DNA from: Fen-549 sp964636655
Lineage (GTDB): Bacteria; Actinomycetota; Thermoleophilia; Gaiellales; Gaiellaceae
NCBI GenBank assembly: GCA_964636655.1
Contig: CAZWTK010000005.1
Coordinates: forward strand, 1-64,000
Reading direction: 5' to 3'
DNA: 64,000 nt
This document shows, one piece after another, positions 23,986-31,944 of this stretch. The stretch's first letter is position 1. Every line of letters starts with the position of its first letter. The notes under the pieces were generated by a model. That model did no database searches, had not been told where the DNA came from, and saw nothing but the letters and a program-made list of their open reading frames with translations. The position numbers and the translations under genes are program-made.

Positions 23986-25302
23986 GTGATTGCTCGTTAC
24001 TCCCGCCCCGCCATGGCCGCTCTCTGGTCGGACGAGGGCAAGCTTTCGAGCTGGCTGGAAGTCGAGCTGGCGGCGCTGGAGGCCTGGGCCGAGCTGGGCG
24101 CCATCCCACGCGATCAGGTACAGCAGATCGCCGCGACGGCGAAGACGCCCGATCCGGCGCGGGTGCGCGAGATCGAGGCCACGCTTCATCACGACACGGC
24201 CGCCTTTGTCGACGCTGTCTGCGAGCAGCTCGGCGACGAGGGCCGCTGGTTCCATTACGGGCTCACCTCCTCGGATGTCGTGGACACGGCCCTCTCGCTG
24301 CAGATCGGGCGCGCCGGCGCGCTGATACTGGAAGGGCTCGACCGAGCGCTCGCGGCGGTCGTCGCCCGCGCTCGCGAGCACCGCCTGACCGTCTGCATCG
24401 GCCGCACCCACGGCGTGCACGCCGAGCCGACCAGCTTCGGCCTCAAGCTGGCCGTCTGGGCCTTCGAGCTGGAGCGCGACCGCACCCGCCTGACGCGGGC
24501 GCTCGAGCAGATGCGCGTGGGCAAGCTATCCGGCGTGGTCGGCACCTACGCGGCGACCGATCCCCGCCTCGAGGAGATCGCCTGTAGGCGCCTCGGGCTC
24601 GAGCCGGCGCCGGCCTCGACCCAGATCATCCAGCGCGACCGCCACGCCGAGCTGCTGAACGCGCTTGCGCTCTGCGCCTCTTCGCTGGACAAGTTCGCGC
24701 TCGAGATCCGCCACCTCACCCGCACCGAGGTGCGCGAGCTGCAGGAGCCGTTCGGCGAGGGGCAAAAAGGCTCCTCGGCCATGCCGCACAAGCGTAACCC
24801 GGTCGTGGCCGAGCGCATCTGCGGGCTGGCCCGCATCGTTCGCGCCGCGGCGGTAGTGGGGCTCGAGAACGTCGCCCTCTGGCACGAGCGCGACATCTCC
24901 CACTCCTCGGCCGAGCGCGTGGTCGTCCCCGACGCCTTCTTCGCGCTCGACTACATGCTCGAGCGCTTCACCTGGCTGGTAGACGGGATGGTCGTCTTTC
25001 CGGAGCGGATGCGCCGCAATCTCGAAGCCTCCTTCGGTCTTTACTTCAGCCAGCGCCTGCTTCTTGCGCTCGTCTCCTCGGGGCTTCCGCGCGACGAGGC
25101 CTACCGCATCGTCCAGCGCGACGCCATGCAGGCCTGGGACACCGAGACAAGCTTCCGCGAGCTCGCTTCGGCCGACCCGGAAGTAACGGCCAGGCTGGAT
25201 AAAGAGGCGCTCGAGACGGTTTTCGACAACGAGGCCTACCTCGAGCACGTGGACACCGTCTTCGCACGGTTGGACGCTGGCCTCGGCAAGGAGAAGAAGT
25301 GA
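23986..25302 (+). CDS. purB: Adenylosuccinate lyase
   Basis: This 438-residue enzyme belongs to the fumarase/aspartase superfamily and cleaves SAICAR to AICAR and adenylosuccinate to AMP. It begins IARYSRPAMAALWSDEGKL. Signature elements are HYGLTSSDVVDTALSLQ, GRTHGVHAEPTSFGLKLA with the catalytic His, and the flexible loop GQKGSSAMPHKRNPVVAERI (consensus GSSAMPHKRNP). It begins the purB-purC-purS-purQ unit, and its stop overlaps purC by 4 nt (GTGA). Confidence 0.97.
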   Translation: MIARYSRPAMAALWSDEGKLSSWLEVELAALEAWAELGAIPRDQVQQIAATAKTPDPARVREIEATLHHDTAAFVDAVCEQLGDEGRWFHYGLTSSDVVDTALSLQIGRAGALILEGLDRALAAVVARAREHRLTVCIGRTHGVHAEPTSFGLKLAVWAFELERDRTRLTRALEQMRVGKLSGVVGTYAATDPRLEEIACRRLGLEPAPASTQIIQRDRHAELLNALALCASSLDKFALEIRHLTRTEVRELQEPFGEGQKGSSAMPHKRNPVVAERICGLARIVRAAAVVGLENVALWHERDISHSSAERVVVPDAFFALDYMLERFTWLVDGMVVFPERMRRNLEASFGLYFSQRLLLALVSSGLPRDEAYRIVQRDAMQAWDTETSFRELASADPEVTARLDKEALETVFDNEAYLEHVDTVFARLDAGLGKEKK

Positions 25303-26165
25303 CGGAGGAGCAGGTGCGGCACCTCGCCTCGGGCAAGGTGCGGGAGATCTTCGCGCTCGATTCGGATCGAGTACTCCTGGTCGCCTCCGATCGCATCTCG
25401 GTCTTCGACGTCGTGCTGCCCACCGACATCCCCGACAAGGGCCGCGTGCTCACAGGCATCTCGGGCTTCTGGTTCGGGCGCACGCGCGAGATCGTTCCCA
25501 ACCACCTGCTCGGACTGCGCGCCGACGGCCGCTCGAGCGAGTGCCGTAAGCTCGAGATGCTGCCGCTGGAGTGCGTCGTGCGCGGCTACCTGGCCGGCTC
25601 GGGCTGGAAGGACTATCAGCGCTCCGGCGCAATCGCCGGGCGGGCCCTTCCGCCGGGCCTGGTCGAGTCGGATCGTCTGCCCGAGCCAATCTTCACGCCT
25701 TCGACGAAAGCCCTCGTCGGGCACGACGAGACGGTCGATCGTGCCCGGGGCGCCGGGCTCGTGGGCGAGGAACGCTACGCCGAGCTGGAAGAGATCTCGC
25801 TCGCGCTCTACCGCTTCGCCGCCGCCTACGCCGCCGAGCGGGGGATCCTGCTCGCCGACACCAAGTTCGAGCTCGGCCTCGACGCGGAAGGCACGCTCGT
25901 GCTGGGCGACGAGCTGTTCACGCCCGACTCCTCCCGTTTCTGGCCCGCGGACAGCTACCGCCCCGGCGGCCCACAGCCCTCGTTCGACAAGCAGCCGGTC
26001 AGAGACTGGACCGAGGCGACCGGGTGGGACAAGACCTATCCGGGCCCGGAACTGCCGCAAGACGTCGTGGCCTCGGCCCGGGTGCGCTACGTCCAGGCCT
26101 TCGAGCGGCTGACAGAGATTCCATTCGACGACTATCAGGCCAACCCGGAGGTGGTGCTCAGGTGA
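25299..26165 (+). CDS. purC: SAICAR synthetase
   Basis: This 288-residue enzyme couples CAIR and aspartate with ATP. Motifs are HLASGKVREIFAL (K-V-R glycine-rich loop), LLVASDRISVFDVVLPTDIPDKG, LECVVRGYLAGSGWKDY, GILLADTKFELGLD and LGDELFTPDSSRFWP. The length matches the longer PurC class of about 290-300 residues. It overlaps both neighbours by 4 nt, so translation is coupled. Confidence 0.97.
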   Translation: MTEEQVRHLASGKVREIFALDSDRVLLVASDRISVFDVVLPTDIPDKGRVLTGISGFWFGRTREIVPNHLLGLRADGRSSECRKLEMLPLECVVRGYLAGSGWKDYQRSGAIAGRALPPGLVESDRLPEPIFTPSTKALVGHDETVDRARGAGLVGEERYAELEEISLALYRFAAAYAAERGILLADTKFELGLDAEGTLVLGDELFTPDSSRFWPADSYRPGGPQPSFDKQPVRDWTEATGWDKTYPGPELPQDVVASARVRYVQAFERLTEIPFDDYQANPEVVLR

Positions 26166-26407
26166 AAGCGACGATTTTCGTGCGGCCCAAGGCCGGCATC
26201 AAGGATCCGCAGGGCGAGGCGGTCAGAGGCTCGCTCGCCAAGTCGGGTTTCGACATCGTCAGCGTTCGCATCGGACGCGTGGTCGACGTCGAGCTGGAGA
26301 CCTCCGAGCGCGAGAAGGCGCTCACCGAGCTCCAGCAGATGTCACACGACCTGCTTGCCAACCCTCTGATCGAGAGTTACGAGATCGAGCTGCTGGAGGA
26401 AGCGTGA
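26162..26407 (+). CDS. purS: FGAM synthase subunit PurS
   Basis: This 81-residue protein reads KATIFVRPKAGIKDPQGEAV, then GFDIVSVRIGRVVDVELE and ends with NPLIESYEIELLEE, the standard PurS pattern. It bridges PurQ and the small-type PurL in the FGAM synthase complex, which makes the ammonia-dependent step 4 of IMP synthesis. The GTG overlaps the purC stop, and its own stop overlaps the purQ GTG. Confidence 0.95.
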   Translation: MKATIFVRPKAGIKDPQGEAVRGSLAKSGFDIVSVRIGRVVDVELETSEREKALTELQQMSHDLLANPLIESYEIELLEEA

Positions 26408-27105
26408 GCCCGACCCGTCCCAAGATCGCGGTCGTCACCTTCCTAGGCTCGCTGGACGATCACGACGCCGCCTGGGCCCTGGCGGCGGTGGACGCCGAGC
26501 CACAGCTCGTCTGGCACGCCGAGACCGAGCTGCCGAAGGGCACGGCGGCCGTAGTCCTTCCCGGCGGCTTCTCCTACGGCGACTACCTACGCGGCGGCGC
26601 GATCGCCCGCTTCGCCCCGATCATGGAGGCGGTGACCGAGTTCGCGGCTGCCGGCGGGCTCGTGCTCGGTATCTGCAACGGCTTCCAGATCCTCTGCGAG
26701 GCTGGGCTGCTACCGGGCGTGCTAGTTCGGAACGCCTCTCTCTCGTTCGTCTGCCGCGACACCACGCTGCGCGTGGAGCGAACCGACACCCCCTTCACCT
26801 CGCGCTGCGAAAAGAACCAGCGGCTGCGCATCCCGATCAAGCACGGCTACGGGAACTTCACCGGCTCCGACGAGCTACTGGCCGAGCTGGAGCAAAAGAA
26901 CCAGATCGTGCTCCGCTACCACGGCGAGAACCCCAACGGCTCTGCTTTCTCGATCGCCGGCGTGATGAACGAGGCCGGCAACGTGATGGGGCTCATGCCC
27001 CACCCGGAGCACGCGGTCGATCGGCTGCTTGGCTCGCCCGACGGCGCGCTCATTCTCGCGTCGCTCGCCGACGCCGCGCGCGAGCGGCAGACGGCGCCGG
27101 TCTAG
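26404..27105 (+). CDS. purQ: FGAM synthase glutaminase subunit PurQ
   Basis: This 233-residue class I glutamine amidotransferase has KIAVVTFLGSLDDHDAAWAL at the start, the oxyanion region VLPGGFSYGDYLRGGAIARF, the nucleophile in GICNGFQILCEAGLLPG, and the His/Glu pair in MPHPEHAVD. It supplies ammonia from glutamine to PurL through PurS. The purL gene is not here but 10 kb away in its own block with purF. Confidence 0.97.
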   Translation: MSPTRPKIAVVTFLGSLDDHDAAWALAAVDAEPQLVWHAETELPKGTAAVVLPGGFSYGDYLRGGAIARFAPIMEAVTEFAAAGGLVLGICNGFQILCEAGLLPGVLVRNASLSFVCRDTTLRVERTDTPFTSRCEKNQRLRIPIKHGYGNFTGSDELLAELEQKNQIVLRYHGENPNGSAFSIAGVMNEAGNVMGLMPHPEHAVDRLLGSPDGALILASLADAARERQTAPV

Positions 27106-27157
27106 AGCCGGGCGCGTCGAGATCGCGCTGCGCGGCAATCCCGGCGGCGTGTCCCCG

Positions 27158-28750
27158 TCAGATCAGTCCACCGCGGTAGCGCCAGGGCTCGCCGCCGAAG
27201 CGGATCCCGTGCTTACGGCAGAACTCCCTGACCGAATCGAGCACGAGCGCGCCCTCACCGTAGACGCGGCGCTCGAGCAGGTCGAGGACGGCGCATCCCT
27301 GCGGCGGCTCGCCGTCGAGCTCCAGCGTGAGTAGCACCTTCTCTCCATCCACGGCCGGGGGCTGGTAGCTGCCGCCGAGACGCGCCGTATAGAGCACGAT
27401 CGAGGTCTTCCCTTCCAGGCGCAGCTCGATAGCGGTTGCACCGTCCTCGTCGAGCGACGAGACGTCGTGACCGTTGAGCTCGAGTCGCTCGCACAACTCG
27501 TCGACCATCCGCCGCGCGAGCTCGTCCTGGCGCTGGCGAGTCAGTTTTCTGTTCGACGGGCCCACCGCACGAGCGGGAACGCCGATCGCGAGCTTCCCGG
27601 GTGCGATGTCCGAGACGACATAGGAGCCCGAGGCCACGATCGCTTCGCGCCCCACGCGGCAGCCCGCGTAGACGACGGTTCCCATGCCGACCTGAGCCCG
27701 ATCCTCGATCACGACCGCCGCGAAGCGATTCTCGAAGCCCTCCAGTATCGAGTGGCCGATGTTGTGCGTCACGACGATCGAGCGCATGGTGAGGAAGACC
27801 TCGGCGCCGATCAGGACCGGACGACAGACGTTGATGAACGCCTCCTCACCGATGAAGGCGAGGTCACCGACCGCAAAGGTCGCCCAGGGATCGTGCCTGC
27901 CGCCGCCGCCGATCTTCACGTTTCGCCCGACGTAGGCGTTCTGACCGATGAAGGCACGCCGGCAGGCCAGCTCGAGCCCGGGATAGAAGAGCGCGAGCCC
28001 GCCGACGGCAAAGACCTCGTCGCAGCTCACGCTGCTCTCCGCGCCGATCGAGACCTCGTTGCCGAGCACGATCTGTGGCGCGACGACGAGCGTCCCCTCG
28101 CCGATTGTCACGCCCTCTCCGATGCTCGCTCCGTGGCGGCGGTAGGCGTCGCACTTCTCCTCGGAGGAGAGCGTGCGGAATCGGTCGGGATCGGAGCGGA
28201 GCGCGTCCAGGAACTCCTGCTCGAGCCGGCCGGCGTCCGCGTCCAGGCCGAAGCACTCGGGCAGCGTGACGTTGTCGGTCGAGACTCCGGCGAGCACCGT
28301 ATCAGACGCCTGCGCGACGCTCGGCTCGGCCTCGATCAGACGCTCGACGTCCTCGGCCGTGACGAAGCCCTTCTTATCGATCGCGTCGATGTCGATCCCG
28401 TGGCGCTCGGCCAGTTCGATCGCCGCCTTGGTGGCCTTGCGCTTCGGCGCCTTCGACTTGGGAGGCGCCTCGGCCTTGCCTCTCTCGCGCTCGGCGGCGA
28501 GCTCCTCGTCGCTCTCGGCGACCACGGCGACCCGCTTGCCCAGCTCGATCTCGTCGCCGACCTGATAGAGCTGCACCAACCGACCCTCGCCCGGCGCCAC
28601 GATCTCGATCGCCGCCTTGGCCGTTTCGACGATGCAGACCGGCAGGCCCTTCCTCACCTGCTGCCCGTCCTCGACCATCCACTCGATCAGAACGGCCGAC
28701 TCGCTGTTTGCGTCTTCGCGCGTGAGAATGACCTCGAGCAAGCCGATCAA
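27158..28750 (-). CDS. Lipoyl-domain/E3-E1-binding-domain/hexapeptide acyltransferase fusion (atypical E2)
   Basis: This 530-residue protein is built from parts not usually combined. Residues 1-80 form a lipoyl domain with the attachment Lys in VETAKAAIEI (Lys45). Residues 80-105 are a charged, Pro/Lys-rich linker. Residues 105-140 form a peripheral-subunit-binding domain (KAAIELAERHGIDI ... GFVTAEDVERLIE), as in pyruvate dehydrogenase E2. From about 205 to 395 it is not the CAT-like E2 catalytic domain but a left-handed beta-helix O-acyltransferase: IGEGVTIGEGTLVV, VTHNIGHSI with a candidate catalytic His, VIEDRAQVGMG and PGKLAIGVPARAV. Residues 400-530 are an uncharacterised alpha/beta tail. 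The gene overlaps E1-beta by 4 nt (TTGA). A second TTG at 28741 has better spacing to AGGAG. Confidence 0.85.
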   Translation of the reverse strand: MIGLLEVILTREDANSESAVLIEWMVEDGQQVRKGLPVCIVETAKAAIEIVAPGEGRLVQLYQVGDEIELGKRVAVVAESDEELAAERERGKAEAPPKSKAPKRKATKAAIELAERHGIDIDAIDKKGFVTAEDVERLIEAEPSVAQASDTVLAGVSTDNVTLPECFGLDADAGRLEQEFLDALRSDPDRFRTLSSEEKCDAYRRHGASIGEGVTIGEGTLVVAPQIVLGNEVSIGAESSVSCDEVFAVGGLALFYPGLELACRRAFIGQNAYVGRNVKIGGGGRHDPWATFAVGDLAFIGEEAFINVCRPVLIGAEVFLTMRSIVVTHNIGHSILEGFENRFAAVVIEDRAQVGMGTVVYAGCRVGREAIVASGSYVVSDIAPGKLAIGVPARAVGPSNRKLTRQRQDELARRMVDELCERLELNGHDVSSLDEDGATAIELRLEGKTSIVLYTARLGGSYQPPAVDGEKVLLTLELDGEPPQGCAVLDLLERRVYGEGALVLDSVREFCRKHGIRFGGEPWRYRGGLI

Positions 28751-29766
28751 CTCCTACCACGTCGGTTATCAAGGACCGCCGCGACGACGTCGCCGGAGCC
28801 GGGCAGCATCGCGCCCTCGAGCGTGCGGGCGGCCGGCACGATGCCGTCGCGCGCGGCGACGCGAGCGATCGGCCGGCGCAAGTCGTCCCAGGCCTCCGCC
28901 TGAACGCGGGCCGCGATCTCGGCGCCGACGCCGGCGGTGAGCGTGCCCTCCTCCACAGTCACGAGCGCGCCCGTTCGCGCCACCGACTCGAGCACGGGCG
29001 CGAGCTCGAGCGGCAGCAGCTGCCCCAGCGCCACGACTTCGGTGAAGACCTCGTGCTCGAGGATCAACTGCTCCGCGGCCTCGAGCACGGCCGGCAGCAT
29101 TCCTCCGTAGGTCACGATCGTCGCCACGCCGCCCTCAAACTCGTTGCCCGAGAAGGAGAGCGACGGATAGGGCCCCACGCCCTCGACGCAGCGCAGGTCG
29201 CCGAGGTAGCCGTCGAGCGGGCGCTCGTTGGCCCTCGCGTAGAGGAGCTTGTTCTCGATCACGAAAACGGGCTCCTCGTCGTCCACGGCCGCGCGATAGA
29301 AGGCGCTCAGGTCGTGGATCTCGCTCGGGGCGACCATCTTGATACCCGCGACTCCCATCAGCAGCTTCTCGAGCGACTGGCTGTGGGTCGGCCCGTAGCC
29401 GCGCCCTCCTCCCATCGGCGTGCGCACGACCAGCGGTAGACGCACCTGCTCGTCGTACATCTCGCGGAACTTGGCGATGCCGTTGACGATCTGGTCGAAG
29501 CCGAGGGTGATGAAGTCGCCGAACATGATCTCCAGGAGCGGCCGCCTACCCCTGAGCGCCATCCCCGCCGCGACGCCAAAGAGCGAGGCCTCGCTGATCG
29601 GCGTCGTCAAAACCCGGTCGGGCCAGCGCGTCGAGAGGCCGCGAGTCACCTTGAAGGCGCCGCCGTACGGGTCGAGCACGTCCTCTCCGAGCAGGTAGAC
29701 GTCGTCTCTCTGCTCGAAGATCTCGTGGAGCGCCTCGTTGACGGCGTGTACGCAGAGCTTGGCCAT
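28747..29766 (-). CDS. 2-Oxoacid dehydrogenase E1 component, beta subunit
   Basis: This 339-residue protein matches E1-beta of pyruvate/branched-chain/acetoin dehydrogenases: VNEALHEIFEQRDDVYLLGEDV with the TPP-activating Glu, TPISEASLFGVAAGMALRG, EIMFGDFITLGFDQIVN, MGGGRGYGPTHSQS with the active-site His, and a C-terminal transketolase-C domain (VTVEEGTLTAGVGAEIAARV). Together with E1-alpha it would decarboxylate a 2-oxoacid and reductively acylate a lipoyl domain. That lipoyl domain is encoded by the next gene. It starts 3 nt after the E1-alpha stop. Confidence 0.92.
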   Translation of the reverse strand: MAKLCVHAVNEALHEIFEQRDDVYLLGEDVLDPYGGAFKVTRGLSTRWPDRVLTTPISEASLFGVAAGMALRGRRPLLEIMFGDFITLGFDQIVNGIAKFREMYDEQVRLPLVVRTPMGGGRGYGPTHSQSLEKLLMGVAGIKMVAPSEIHDLSAFYRAAVDDEEPVFVIENKLLYARANERPLDGYLGDLRCVEGVGPYPSLSFSGNEFEGGVATIVTYGGMLPAVLEAAEQLILEHEVFTEVVALGQLLPLELAPVLESVARTGALVTVEEGTLTAGVGAEIAARVQAEAWDDLRRPIARVAARDGIVPAARTLEGAMLPGSGDVVAAVLDNRRGRS

Positions 29767-29769
29767 GAC

Positions 29770-30681
29770 TCAGGCCTCCCCGCCTGCCGGCGCAGCCTTC
29801 TCCGCCGCCTCGAGCGCCTCGGCGAGCCTGCGCTCGCAGCTCTCCTCGATCGCCTCGCGCTCGGCCGCGTCGAGCTTCTCGCTCGCGATCACCAGCGGAT
29901 CGCGCAGCCGCCGCTCTTCGATCTCGGCTGGATCGCGGAAGTCGTCGCCCTTGCTGTGGGGACTGAAGCGGTAGGTGCAGATCTCGAGGAAGAAGGGCTC
30001 GCCCGACTGTCTGATCTGCTCGACGGCCGCCTTCGCCTCGCGCCTGACCTCGAGCACGTCGGTCGACTCGACCCTCTTCGCCTCGATCCCGAACGCCTTC
30101 GCCCGGTCGACGATCTCGCCGGCCATGGCCAGCTCGATCGGCGTGGTCTGCGCGTAGAGGTTGTTCTCGACGACAACGAGCAGCGGCAGCTTCCAGAGTG
30201 AGGCGATGTTCAGGCTCTCGTAGACGACACCTTGCCCGAGAGCTCCGTCGCCGACGAAAACGCAGACCACAGCTCCCGTTCCCAGCTCGCGCTCGGCGAG
30301 AGCGACGCCGGCGGCAACCGGCACCGTGCTGCCCAGAACGCCGTTGGAGTAGAAGTTCGCGCGATACAGGTGCTGGCTTCCACCCTTGCCGCCGCAGACT
30401 CCGTCGGCCTTACCCATCACCTCGCAGAGCAGGCCGTAGAGGTCGCCGGTGAAGGCGAGGTAGTGACCGTGGCAGCGGTGGTTACTGAAGACGACGTCGC
30501 GCGAGCGATCGAGCAGGCCGACGATGCCGGCCGCATCCGCCTCCTGACCGATGCAGGTGTGGGTAGTGCCGACGAGCTTGCCGGCCGAGAAGAGCTCGAG
30601 CAGCGTCTCCTCGAAGCGGCGGATGATGAACATCTGCTCGTAGAGCGCCTCGAACGATGCGGAGTCACTCCTTGCCGTCAT
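29770..30681 (-). CDS. 2-Oxoacid dehydrogenase E1 component, alpha subunit
   Basis: This 303-residue TPP-binding protein has the E1-alpha pattern: FIIRRFEETLLELFSAGKL, GTTHTCIGQEADAAG, FSNHRCHGHYLAFTGD, KGGSQHLY, the substrate loop GSTVPVAAGVALAE and the TPP motif GDGALGQGVVYESLNIASLW ending LLVVVENN. It is shorter than many (about 320-360), with a Glu/Ala-rich C-terminus. The KGDDFRDPAEIE segment resembles the acetoin-dehydrogenase-like branch, but the oxoacid cannot be named. It lies 37 nt after the sulfatase-like gene on the same strand. Confidence 0.92.
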   Translation of the reverse strand: MTARSDSASFEALYEQMFIIRRFEETLLELFSAGKLVGTTHTCIGQEADAAGIVGLLDRSRDVVFSNHRCHGHYLAFTGDLYGLLCEVMGKADGVCGGKGGSQHLYRANFYSNGVLGSTVPVAAGVALAERELGTGAVVCVFVGDGALGQGVVYESLNIASLWKLPLLVVVENNLYAQTTPIELAMAGEIVDRAKAFGIEAKRVESTDVLEVRREAKAAVEQIRQSGEPFFLEICTYRFSPHSKGDDFRDPAEIEERRLRDPLVIASEKLDAAEREAIEESCERRLAEALEAAEKAAPAGGEA

Positions 30682-30718
30682 CTCCTGTTTCTCCCTCAGA
30701 TCGATCGCCCTGCTCCGA

Positions 30719-31921
30719 TCAGAGATAACCGAGATCGGTGAGGCGCGACGTGACGGTGGCCTCTTCCTCGGCGGTCAGCTCTTTCTGCTCGGCGCTTTCG
30801 AGCTCGGCGAAGAGGCGATCGCGCAGCTCGGCCGGCACCTCGTCGGGGCGGCTGTGGCGCTCACGTGGATCGAGATCGAGCCGGTAGGCCTCCTCTTCAC
30901 CGGTCTCGACCTGGAGTAGAAGCTTCCAGGGCGGTTGCCTGAGCGCCAGCTGCGACAGCCGACCGCCGTCGGTGCCGGCGATGAAGGCGGGCCGGTCTCC
31001 CTGCTCGGTTCCTTCGACGATCGGCACCAGCGAGGAGCCGTCGAGTCCATCCAGGGGCATCCCGGCCATGTCGAGGAGCGTGGGCATGAGATCGACCATG
31101 CTCACCTGCGAGAAGATCTCGGTGGGTTCGACTCGCCCCGGTGCCGAGAGGATGAACGGAACCTGCACGACCTCCTCGTTGAGCGCGGCGCCGTGCATGT
31201 GGTAGGTGCCCTTGACGTCCTTCTTCTCCGTGAAGCGCTCACCCCACGACTCGCCGTGGTCGCTGACGAAGGCGAGCGCCGTCTGCTCGCGCAGCCCGAG
31301 TCGCTCCAGCTCCTCGAGAAACGAGGCGAGAAGCGTTTCTGACGAGTACTCGACCGCGCTGCGGTAGCCCTCCTTGAGCTCCTCCAGCGCCGAGGCGCTG
31401 TCGGACTGGATGCCGGCAATGATGTCGGCCTTGGCCTTTCGCCACTCCTTGCGCCGGCTGTGCCGGATGTCGTAGGGCATGTGCGTGGCCCAGCTGTGAA
31501 ACCAGAGCACGAAGGGCTCCGAGCGGTGGGCGCGCAGCCACTCGACCGCTCCGTCGAGCGTCTCGCTGCTACCGGCGACGTTCGCGCCCGGAACGCCCTT
31601 GAACAGGAAGTCCTCGTCGAAGACGAAGCTGCCGGGCGTCATCCCGGCGGCCTCGGCGACCGTGAACAGGTTCGGAAGACCGGGATCGACCTTGGAGTCC
31701 CAGTGGTAGTGCCCGTGGTGTTGCGGGTAGAGGCCGCTGATCATCGACGTCGTCGAGGGGCACGTCCAGGGCGCCGTGCTGATCGCCTGGTCGAAGCGAG
31801 CGCCCCCGGCCGCCAGCTCGTCGATCGTCGGGGTGCGCACGAAGCGGGCGCCGTAGCAGCCGACGTGGTCCGTGCGCAGCGCATCCGATAGGTAGACGAC
31901 GAGATTCATCGGCGCCGCCAC
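30719..31921 (-). CDS. Sulfatase/alkaline-phosphatase-superfamily hydrolase, atypical nucleophile site
   Basis: This 400-residue protein has the sulfatase fold: VVYLSDALRTDHVGCYG with metal-binding Asp, TPTIDELAAGGARFDQAIS, APWTCPSTTSMISGLYP, FHSWATHMPYD, VSDHGESWGE and QVPFILSAPG. The nucleophile region reads APWTCPST where FGly sulfatases need C/S-X-P-X-R. The Thr aligns with the Thr of other APWT-type members that act as phosphodi- or monoesterases or transferases. It has no signal peptide, so it acts in the cytoplasm or on a lipid-linked head group at the membrane. It belongs to the same operon as the dehydrogenase genes. Confidence 0.85.
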   Translation of the reverse strand: MAAPMNLVVYLSDALRTDHVGCYGARFVRTPTIDELAAGGARFDQAISTAPWTCPSTTSMISGLYPQHHGHYHWDSKVDPGLPNLFTVAEAAGMTPGSFVFDEDFLFKGVPGANVAGSSETLDGAVEWLRAHRSEPFVLWFHSWATHMPYDIRHSRRKEWRKAKADIIAGIQSDSASALEELKEGYRSAVEYSSETLLASFLEELERLGLREQTALAFVSDHGESWGERFTEKKDVKGTYHMHGAALNEEVVQVPFILSAPGRVEPTEIFSQVSMVDLMPTLLDMAGMPLDGLDGSSLVPIVEGTEQGDRPAFIAGTDGGRLSQLALRQPPWKLLLQVETGEEEAYRLDLDPRERHSRPDEVPAELRDRLFAELESAEQKELTAEEEATVTSRLTDLGYL

Positions 31922-31944
31922 TCTACCAACCCCTATTTCATCTC

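Noticed and set aside
27467..28903. A 478-codon plus-strand frame opposite the lipoyl/acyltransferase fusion
   Set aside because: It is the reverse-strand shadow of a protein with recognisable lipoyl, binding and hexapeptide domains, and its own product has no motif.
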